This document shows, in pieces, positions 16,500 through 20,186 of a DNA stretch of 20,186 nucleotides (position 1 is the first letter of the stretch; each line of letters opens with the position of its first letter). Below the pieces are notes generated by a model. It saw nothing but the letters and a program-made list of their open reading frames with translations, did no database searches and was not told the DNA's origin. Source of the DNA: a virus; IMG/VR virus record IMGVR_UViG_3300031232_000038, positions 1 to 20,186 of that record, one strand, 5' to 3'. The translations under genes were made by a program, and so were the position numbers.

Positions 16500-16736
16500 T
16501 CATCCCCGCAGCTTCTGGGAGTTCTTGGGAATACTTGACGGTATCTTCCCTGCCCCTCGTTTCATCAGAGCAGCTTGTGGCGTGGGCTTTGATCCGCCAC
16601 CCATGGCACCCTTGCCGCTGATCTTGAAACCATCCTTGCGGCTGGATGAGCGATCATTCGGCTCGTCAGGGTCCTGACCGTTACCCTGAGGCTGGCCGAA
16701 ATAGACGCCGGTGACCTTTGGCCCTATCTTGGTCAT
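16500..16736 (-). CDS. Small basic Gly/Ser/Pro-rich hypothetical protein (78 aa)
   Basis: This is a 78-aa protein starting at ATG 16736, two bases after the preceding stop, with a weak AAGGG ribosome site. It is basic and low in complexity, with no predicted fold I can recognise. The N-terminus is PKVTGVYFGQPQGN, the middle is charged (DPDEPNDRSSSRKDGFK), and the C-terminus has GGGSKPTPQAALMKRGAGK. The GS[KR]PTP motif also occurs in the equally long protein encoded just upstream. Position immediately before small terminase suggests a packaging-linked or late-start role, without further support. Confidence 0.55.
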   Translation of the reverse strand: MTKIGPKVTGVYFGQPQGNGQDPDEPNDRSSSRKDGFKISGKGAMGGGSKPTPQAALMKRGAGKIPSSIPKNSQKLRG

Positions 16737-16738
16737 GA

Positions 16739-16975
16739 TCAGCCCTTGTACCCGGTGCCGCCGATTTTGTTCGACGGGCGAATCATCTGCGAAGAGACAG
16801 GATTGCTCGACATGATCTTGACCTTGCTGGGCGTGGGACGGGAACCGGAACCGACTGCCGTACCCTGGCCCATGGAACCGCCGGTCTTGTTGCTGGTGGC
16901 CTGGCTGACGGTCATGTTCGAAACGCGATTACCTTGTGCTCCGGCACGAACGCCGGGTGCGGGCTTAGAGGCCAT
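16739..16975 (-). CDS. Small basic Gly/Ser-rich hypothetical protein (78 aa), first late gene
   Basis: This is a 78-aa protein. ATG 16975 with AAAGGA upstream is preferred over a TTG at 17029, which would lie in the terminator hairpin. It opens MASKPAPGVRAGAQGNRVSN and carries GSGSRPTPSKVKIMSSNPV and a Gly-rich C-terminus (NKIGGTGYKG). It looks disordered, basic and without membrane segments. It is the first gene after the leftward promoter-terminator element and shares a GS[KR]PTP motif with its neighbour. No function is recognisable. Confidence 0.57.
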   Translation of the reverse strand: MASKPAPGVRAGAQGNRVSNMTVSQATSNKTGGSMGQGTAVGSGSRPTPSKVKIMSSNPVSSQMIRPSNKIGGTGYKG

Positions 16976-16993
16976 GATCTGATCCTTTCGACG

Positions 16994-17034
16994 AAAAAAA
17001 AGCACGTGCTCGCAGGGGATGCGATGCAAGTGCT
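16994..17034 (-). terminator. Intrinsic (rho-independent) terminator
   Basis: On the minus strand, AGCAC-T-TGC-A-TCGCA pairs with TGCGA-GCA-C-GTGCT around the loop TCCCC. This gives 13 base pairs with one mismatch and one bulge. The hairpin occupies 17034-17001 and runs straight into eight consecutive T (17001-16994). It sits about 45 bases after the promoter -10 and 19 bases before the first late ATG. It would stop both read-through from the replication genes and transcripts started at the promoter, unless antiterminated. Confidence 0.8.
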
Positions 17035-17085
17035 GATTTACAAAACCATGCTGGCATATGCGCCTAATCGCTGGTGGATGTGTGC

Positions 17086-17113
17086 TTTATACCACGCTTT
17101 CAGGAGTTGTCAA
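17086..17113 (-). promoter_or_regulatory. Strong sigma70-type leftward promoter (candidate late promoter)
   Basis: On the minus strand, TTGACA (17113-17108) is a perfect -35. A 16-base spacer leads to TATAAA (17091-17086), five of six matches to the consensus -10. The start site should be near 17079. It points at the terminase/virion operon and begins just downstream of the stop of the 41-aa gene. Transcripts would meet the terminator within about 85 nucleotides. Confidence 0.72.
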
Positions 17114-17139
17114 CAGGTTTTGCACAGGTTTTACACAGG
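17108..17139 (-). repeat. Three head-to-tail 11-bp repeats entering the -35 box
   Basis: Read on the minus strand the units are CCTGTGTAAAA (17139-17129), CCTGTGCAAAA (17128-17118) and CCTGTTGACA (17117-17108). The last includes the promoter -35. The 11-bp period keeps the CCTGT cores and A-tracts on nearly the same face of the helix. They could bind an activator or act as an UP-like A-tract element. On the other strand, TTTTGCACA and TTTTACACA also resemble DnaA boxes. The first unit overlaps the end of the 41-aa gene. Confidence 0.7.
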
Positions 17140-17256
17140 CACGTCCTCAACCAGTCCTGAGCTGTGGATGATCTTGACGGCTTTGCCATCCACGTACACG
17201 ACCAGTGGCCACCGTGAATCTTCAGGCGATCTGACCTCAATCTGGATCTTTTGCAT
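17131..17256 (-). CDS. Small hypothetical protein (41 aa) overlapping the helicase gene end
   Basis: This 41-codon frame runs from ATG 17256 to TAA 17131. GGGAG lies eight bases upstream, and the first 20 bases overlap the helicase end. The protein is MQKIQIEVRSPEDSRW, then PLVVYVDGKAVKI, ending SSGLVEDVPV. It looks like a small beta-sheet protein (alternating hydrophobic strands and a DGK turn). No family is recognised. The ribosome site, the gene-like composition and the stop placed exactly before the late promoter support it as a real gene. Confidence 0.62.
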   Translation of the reverse strand: MQKIQIEVRSPEDSRWPLVVYVDGKAVKIIHSSGLVEDVPV

Positions 17257-18121
17257 GCTTGTAATCTCCCATGGAAACAACGGATTCGACTGTCGAATAC
17301 GTTCCTGTCTTGCGTGAATATCTCAGCTCCACCAGACCGGTCTTGCCGATGTGCTTGAACCTGACCTTATGCACCAGCACCTCGACCAAATTGTGCGATG
17401 CACTAACATCCCTCCACACCGTTATCGAGTTATCGCATTTTGCCCACCAGTGATGCGATCCGGCAACGTCATTCGGTCCTGGCTTGGGTGCTTTGCCATC
17501 CTTGTCCCGTTGCATTTTGGCTGGATGTGCAACGATCCAAACATGAACGTTCCATTCCCTAGCCCATGCCCTGATTTTCGACAGTGATTCCGAAATGTAC
17601 TCAGTCTCGGTTTTGTTTGCAGGGCGATTGTGCTCCAGCTCGTTCCATGGGTCTATCACCAGTCCCCACGGTCCGGTGTGGTTGCTGTTGTCCATGGTGT
17701 TCGATGCAGCCGTGATAATCGCTTTCACGTTGATCTGATCCGACGCCAGCACAAACTTGAAATTGTTATTCACCACGGCCAGTGACAGGTCCTTTTCATC
17801 GGTATTCATCCTGTCGGACGGTCCCTCAGAAAATGGCTTCATGGCGTATTTTTCCATCAGCTTTGCCAAGTGTATTTCTTGAGGCAAGTTCTCCGCTGAC
17901 CATACCACGAACTTCCACCCGTGCCGGGTCAGGTTAACCATGAGCGCATCGACGAATTCTGATTTCCCGTGTCCAGGGAAACCGGTCACCAGTGTCCATT
18001 GACCAGGTGCCACGGTGTACAGGCTATCCAACGATTTCCATCCGGTCGAATACCCAGTAGGCAAGCCTCGCTTGTATAGCTCATTGACTCGCTTGATCAG
18101 ATCCTTTTCGTTGTCGATCAT
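17237..18121 (-). CDS. Replicative DNA helicase, DnaB/RecA-like core (short form)
   Basis: This is a 294-aa protein that begins near the helicase core and lacks a DnaB N-terminal domain or a primase. Walker A is GFPGHGKSE at 47-55, a catalytic Glu lies in WSAENLP (Glu77), Walker B is GLVIDPWNE at 153-161, the sensor His lies in WIVAHPAK (His199), and a possible arginine-finger/loop region is HKVRFKHIGKTG at 251-262. It should form a hexamer that unwinds DNA at the phage fork. ATG 18121 overlaps the initiator stop (ATGA). A primase is not found in the window and may be elsewhere or supplied by the host. Confidence 0.88.
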   Translation of the reverse strand: MIDNEKDLIKRVNELYKRGLPTGYSTGWKSLDSLYTVAPGQWTLVTGFPGHGKSEFVDALMVNLTRHGWKFVVWSAENLPQEIHLAKLMEKYAMKPFSEGPSDRMNTDEKDLSLAVVNNNFKFVLASDQINVKAIITAASNTMDNSNHTGPWGLVIDPWNELEHNRPANKTETEYISESLSKIRAWAREWNVHVWIVAHPAKMQRDKDGKAPKPGPNDVAGSHHWWAKCDNSITVWRDVSASHNLVEVLVHKVRFKHIGKTGLVELRYSRKTGTYSTVESVVSMGDYKHAKDPD

Positions 18122-18825
18122 ACGAAGTCCCTCGTGTCCTGTTGAGCAACGATTTCATCATCCCACCCACCCGCATTCAGCCATGTGGCTGGCAATGGAC
18201 AAAACTGCCTTCCCTCCTTCGTCCAGTCTCTGGATTTGGCTAAAGCAGGTAACACGGTGAGTATTTTTTCCTGAATGGCTTGGGATGGCTTGATCTTGCT
18301 CCAAGCTTTCATTGCCGATTGCTTACTGCGCTTTTTCGGATATGCATCCCAGAAGCGTTCGAATCCGTCAGGATTTGAACAAGAGGGTTTATCTCTTCCC
18401 TTCCCTTCACTTCCCTTCCCTTCAGCAGACGCAAGCCTGTCTTGCACCTGTCTTTCGTCAGGTGAATTATCTGCAAGTGTTTGTTTTTCTTGGTCTGTAG
18501 TCCATGGGCTAAGAGGGAATATTCGCTTAACATGACGCAAACGCTGACCAAATCTAGGGATGTGCAAAAACTCCTTTGCACAAACTTGATACAAGCGTAT
18601 GAGGTCATGGTTGGTCAGCTCGGTTAGGGTTTTGGCTACCAGGCTGTCCGTGTTAATCCCGAAGTCTCGCCACAACCTCATCAGCCGGAACGGTTCGGCT
18701 GAGAAGTTACCCAGCGCATCGGCTTTAAGCAGGAGTGAAATGTATGCCAGTCGGTCGGCATTGTCCTTAAGGGATAGCCATCGTTCCGACTCCAGCAGTT
18801 CGTCTCGAATGATTCGATCAGGCAT
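18118..18825 (-). CDS. Replication initiator / helicase-loading protein (winged-helix plus C-terminal domain)
   Basis: This is a 235-aa protein from ATG 18825, five bases behind GAGGTG. A TTG at 18840 would overlap further and is less likely. Residues 1-105 look like a winged-helix DNA-binding domain of phage replisome organisers (RDELLESERWLSLKDNADRL followed by AYISLLLKADALG). Residues 106-153 are a polar linker with EGKGSEGKGR. Residues 154-225 carry FERFWDAYPKKRSKQSAMKA and FCPLPATWLNAGGWDDE, a C-terminal module common in phage helicase-loader or initiator proteins. It is directly followed by the helicase gene, so a role in recruiting that helicase to the origin is likely. The lambda O/P pair is an analogy, not a shown homology. 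Confidence 0.78.
   Translation of the reverse strand: MPDRIIRDELLESERWLSLKDNADRLAYISLLLKADALGNFSAEPFRLMRLWRDFGINTDSLVAKTLTELTNHDLIRLYQVCAKEFLHIPRFGQRLRHVKRIFPLSPWTTDQEKQTLADNSPDERQVQDRLASAEGKGSEGKGRDKPSCSNPDGFERFWDAYPKKRSKQSAMKAWSKIKPSQAIQEKILTVLPALAKSRDWTKEGRQFCPLPATWLNAGGWDDEIVAQQDTRDFV
18395..18423 (-). repeat. 29-bp purine mirror repeat with four GGG runs
   Basis: On the minus strand the tract is perfectly mirror-symmetric about T at 18409 and otherwise all purine. It contains GGG-AA-GGG, then AAGTGAA, then GGG-AA-GGG, matching a canonical intramolecular G-quadruplex pattern. It could also form triplex (H-)DNA. It encodes the duplicated EGKG[SR] segment in the linker of the initiator gene, where lambdoid phages carry their origin. 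Origin function is unproven. Confidence 0.7.
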
Positions 18826-18982
18826 CTGACCACCTCGCAACCAGCCGCAAGGCTTTGATCAGGGCATCCACGTCACATGAGGGTATGACTACGAACTCGT
18901 CTTGATCTTTATTGGCAACAACGATGTTGTTGTCTGGATTCAGATAGACACGAATGCAAACGTCGTCAGTGGTAACGCACAT
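18818..18982 (-). CDS. Small hypothetical protein, first leftward early gene (54 aa)
   Basis: This is a 54-aa protein. ATG 18982 is preceded by a strong GGAGGTG site. A longer in-frame version to 19171 would run through the leader structure, has a non-ATG start and lacks a ribosome site, so it is rejected. The sequence MCVTTDDVCIRVYLNP, then NIVVANKDQDEFVVIPSCDV and a helix DALIKALRLVARW suggests a small alpha/beta protein. The stop ends 7 bases before the initiator ATG. No family or function is recognised. It heads the replication operon and may be regulated by the leader. Confidence 0.62.
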   Translation of the reverse strand: MCVTTDDVCIRVYLNPDNNIVVANKDQDEFVVIPSCDVDALIKALRLVARWSDA

Positions 18983-18987
18983 TTTTT

Positions 18988-19047
18988 CACCTCCGGTAAA
19001 GGTTGGGTGGATAGCTGGGCCTGTTACCGGCAGGACACCAGCCATCC
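18988..19047 (-). promoter_or_regulatory. Structured leader: hairpin whose loop complements the Shine-Dalgarno region
   Basis: In leftward RNA, 19047-19038 (GGATGGCTGG) pairs with 19018-19009 (CCAGCTATCC) over 10 bases with one G-U. A four-pair upper stem CCTG/CAGG follows. The seven-base loop CCGGTAA (19030-19024) is perfectly complementary to TTACCGG at 18999-18993. That segment shares two bases with the GGAGGTG ribosome site of the 54-aa gene. A pseudoknot could therefore hide part of that site. Leader activity is inferred from the sequence alone. Confidence 0.45.
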
Positions 19048-19080
19048 GAACTACAGACCAGACTCTACCACACATTTCGC

Positions 19081-19130
19081 TTGACATCCTAAAGCTATTG
19101 CATAACACTGCCGTCAATAGTACAGTGCAA
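19081..19130 (+). promoter_or_regulatory. Candidate rightward promoter/operator region between divergent gene sets
   Basis: A perfect TTGACA lies at 19081-19086. The best -10-like hexamer, CATAAC (19101-19106), is at a short 14-base spacing. Another pair is TTGCAT (19098) with TACAGT (19121) at 17 bases. Inverted elements CACTG/CAGTG (19106-19110, 19123-19127) and TTGCA/TGCAA (19098-19102, 19126-19130) could be operator half-sites. No convincing leftward promoter was found, although one is expected for the replication operon. Confidence 0.35.
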
Positions 19131-19156
19131 CCGCAACAATATTGGAGGCAATATCC

Positions 19157-19324
19157 GTGATCGACCTTCACAAGATGCGTACCGATGAGCTGGAATCCAC
19201 TGTTAAAGGGCTTGTAGACATGATTCGTAACGAGGGTTTATGCGAAGAATCACCCACTTGGCGGTATGCCGTAGCACTGGCTGAATATATTTTGCGTAAT
19301 CCGCTTGACAAGCGGGTACAGTGA
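19157..19324 (+). CDS. Small hypothetical early protein (55 aa)
   Basis: This is a 55-aa protein from GTG 19157, eight bases after TTGGAGG. An upstream TTG at 19142 overlaps that ribosome site and is less likely. The sequence is helical (LHKMRTDELESTVKGLVDMI and TWRYAVALAEYILRN). It is the first rightward gene after the control region and starts about 50 bases beyond the promoter candidate. No family or function is recognised. Confidence 0.6.
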   Translation: MIDLHKMRTDELESTVKGLVDMIRNEGLCEESPTWRYAVALAEYILRNPLDKRVQ

Positions 19325-19366
19325 GCGCAGAGTTACACCATCAACAACGCAACGGGAGAAACTGAA

Positions 19367-19594
19367 ATGTTCAAAATGATCGAGAAAACACTGTCAGACG
19401 GAAGCAGAGTAGGCGACGTATACGCGGCAGTTGACGGTGAAAAGATGGACTTGTGTATTACGCCAGCGTCGATAGAAGAAGCAGATGGCATTGCAGACGT
19501 TTTGAACAAAGTAATTGGCCGTTTTGACAAGTGCGGCAGCTACACAGAGCACGCAGAGGTCTACAACCGGATTATCGAGGCTCTGCACAAATAG
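19367..19594 (+). CDS. Small hypothetical early protein (75 aa)
   Basis: This is a 75-aa protein with ATG 19367 and GGGAG upstream. The N-terminal half looks like three strands (KMIEKTLSDGSRVGDVYAAV followed by DGEKMDLCITP). The C-terminal half is two helices (IEEADGIADVLNKVIGRFDK and EVYNRIIEALHK). It lies 42 bases after the 55-aa gene in the same direction. It may be a small phage regulatory or host-takeover protein, but I recognise no family. Confidence 0.62.
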   Translation: MFKMIEKTLSDGSRVGDVYAAVDGEKMDLCITPASIEEADGIADVLNKVIGRFDKCGSYTEHAEVYNRIIEALHK

Positions 19595-19606
19595 GCTGAC
19601 TGGCCC

Positions 19607-19628
19607 ATGCGCCTCTCTAGGGGCGCAT
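19607..19628 (+). other. Short intergenic hairpin
   Basis: Arms ATGCGCCTC and GGGCGCAT (with one G-U and the flanking G) form nine pairs around TCTA, 13 bases after the 75-aa stop. No T-tract follows, so it is not a typical intrinsic terminator. It could be an RNA-processing or mRNA-stability element. Confidence 0.45.
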
Positions 19629-19652
19629 CAACGAGTCAACCAAGGCCCAACA

Positions 19653-19823
19653 ATGATCTCACCTAAAGTTCAACACGCACTGTCCCTCGTCCGCAAGGGC
19701 GAGACCTGGAAACGAGCCGCGGCCATTGCTGGATGCCATGAGTCCAGCATAGCAAAGGCTGTTTCAAAAAAACTCTGTCCGAACTGTGGGCAGACCATCA
19801 TCAACAAAAGGACGAAAGGATAG
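19653..19823 (+). CDS. Small HTH protein with C-terminal CxxC
   Basis: This is a 56-aa protein from ATG 19653. Residues 1-40 form a helix-turn-helix like small phage DNA-binding proteins (SPKVQHALSLVRKGETWKRA followed by AAIAGCHESSIAKAVS). Residues 41-56 are KLCPNCGQTIINKRTKG-like, with one CxxC that could help bind zinc, perhaps as a dimer. A weak AAGG precedes the ATG, and the downstream gene starts two bases after the stop. It may be an early transcription regulator, and its placement near the divergent control region fits. A longer frame from 19515 overlaps the 75-aa gene and is rejected. Confidence 0.64.
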   Translation: MISPKVQHALSLVRKGETWKRAAAIAGCHESSIAKAVSKKLCPNCGQTIINKRTKG

Positions 19824-19825
19824 TC

Positions 19826-20104
19826 ATGATCGGGAAACAAGTTATTGTCAGAACGTACTCGGCAGGTGTGCACTACGGCACCCTGTCCGGCCAGAATGGC
19901 AAAGAGGTACTGCTGACCAAGGCGCGTCGCATTTGGTATTGGGAAGGTGCATTTACCCTTTCCGCCGTTGCGACCAAAGGCATATCCAAAAACTCAAAAC
20001 TGAGCGTTTTTGTGGATGAGATTCTGCTGCTGGAGACCATCGAAATAATCCCCTGCACAGAGGAGGCTATCGCCATTTTGCGCGATATGAGGGCACATGA
20101 GTAA
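19826..20104 (+). CDS. DUF6948-like small phage protein
   Basis: This is a 92-aa protein from ATG 19826, behind AAAGGAT. It has the pattern VIVRTYSAGVHYGTLSGQNG, then KEVLLTKARRIWYWEGAFTL, ISKNSKLSVFVDEILLLETI and EIIPCTEEAIAILR. This resembles the DUF6948 family, found often in phages and prophages. I recall no characterised function. The C-terminal acidic helix and the beta-rich body suggest a compact single domain. The last eight bases overlap the start of the next gene. Confidence 0.72.
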   Translation: MIGKQVIVRTYSAGVHYGTLSGQNGKEVLLTKARRIWYWEGAFTLSAVATKGISKNSKLSVFVDEILLLETIEIIPCTEEAIAILRDMRAHE

Positions 20105-20186
20105 TACCGTGGCCGGGTCCGGGTACGGGGCCGGGGACGGGGACGGGTCCGGGTACGGGGACGGGTACGGGTACGGGTACGGGTCC
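20097..20186 (+). CDS. Gly-X-Gly-X repeat phage protein, partial (C-terminus beyond window)
   Basis: This frame opens at ATG 20097 (MSNTVAGSGYGAGDGDGSGY, then a run of GDGYGYGYGS) and is still open at the window end after 30 codons. It overlaps the preceding gene by eight bases. GAGG lies about 10-12 bases upstream (in gaggcta/atgagggcacATG). Proteins beginning MSNT followed by Gly-Tyr/Asp/Ser alternation are common in phage early regions, with no known function. The third codon bases are mostly G or C, and Gly is always GGG here, so DNA and protein repeats coincide. The length is unknown because the window stops inside the repeat. Confidence 0.68.
   Translation, partial: MSNTVAGSGYGAGDGDGSGYGDGYGYGYGS
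20108..20186 (+). repeat. Hexanucleotide GGG-NNC microsatellite-like array at window end
   Basis: From 20108 the sequence repeats with a 6-base period as GGG followed by TCC, TAC, GCC or GAC. It becomes more uniform (GGGTAC x3) at the right edge. It codes for the Gly-X repeats. Such an array can vary in unit number and can break short-read assembly, which may explain why the sequence stops here. Confidence 0.8.

Noticed and set aside
16976-17029. TTG start for the first late gene
   Set aside because: It would place the start inside the terminator hairpin, whereas ATG 16975 has AAAGGA at good spacing.
18983-19171. N-terminal extension of the 54-aa gene
   Set aside because: The extension starts at a non-ATG codon, passes through the leader hairpin, and the only strong ribosome site points to ATG 18982.
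19607-19628. Intrinsic terminator between the 75-aa and 56-aa genes
   Set aside because: The hairpin has no T-tract after it, so it is listed only as an intergenic hairpin.
1-20186. tRNA, CRISPR array, IS element, integrase and defence-system genes
   Set aside because: No cloverleaf, spaced direct-repeat array, transposase motif or recombinase motif was seen by eye. A tRNAscan or profile search could still reveal a weak case.

Overview
The window is a contiguous piece of a tailed-phage (Caudoviricetes) genome with a P22/Sf6-type podovirus head and tail module. Terminase, portal, scaffold, coat, gp4-like adaptor, gp10-like tail hub and gp7-like ejection genes are all recognisable. Genes are tightly packed with ATGA, GTGA and TGATG junctions and AGGAG-type ribosome sites, which fits a phage of a Gram-negative bacterium. 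The host cannot be named from this sequence. No integrase, repressor, lysis gene, tRNA, IS element or CRISPR array is visible, and both window edges cut through genes.

Layout. (1) 19157-20186, + strand: a run of small, probably early genes (55 aa, 75 aa, a 56-aa HTH/CxxC protein, a 92-aa DUF6948-like protein, and the start of a Gly-X-Gly-X repeat protein). (2) 18983-19156: a divergent control region. It carries a rightward promoter candidate and, on the leftward side, a structured leader whose hairpin loop is complementary to the sequence at the Shine-Dalgarno of the first leftward gene. (3) 17131-18982, - strand: replication cluster (54-aa protein, two-domain replication initiator with a G-rich mirror repeat in its linker, short DnaB-type helicase, and a 41-aa protein). 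(4) 16976-17130: a compact leftward control element. Three 11-bp repeats run into a near-consensus sigma70 promoter, and an intrinsic terminator follows about 45 bp later. The first late gene begins just beyond it, an arrangement resembling lambda pR'-tR'. (5) 1-16975, - strand: the late virion operon.

The late operon follows P22 order (small and large terminase, portal, scaffold, coat, gp4, gp10, two small genes where P22 has gp26 and gp14, gp7, then a gp20/gp16-position gene cut by the window start), with two added blocks. Between portal and scaffold lie a 132-aa structural protein, a 404-aa tail-fibre-like protein and a 485-aa protein made largely of 16 repeats of about 21 residues (WNxTEGxDxPAW type). 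Between coat and adaptor lie a 77-aa capsid-associated small protein, a phage GroES-type co-chaperonin and a 734-aa protein with three glycosyltransferase-like domains. The working inference is that these extra genes fold, decorate or glycosylate the virion. That is inferred from position and domain content, not shown directly.
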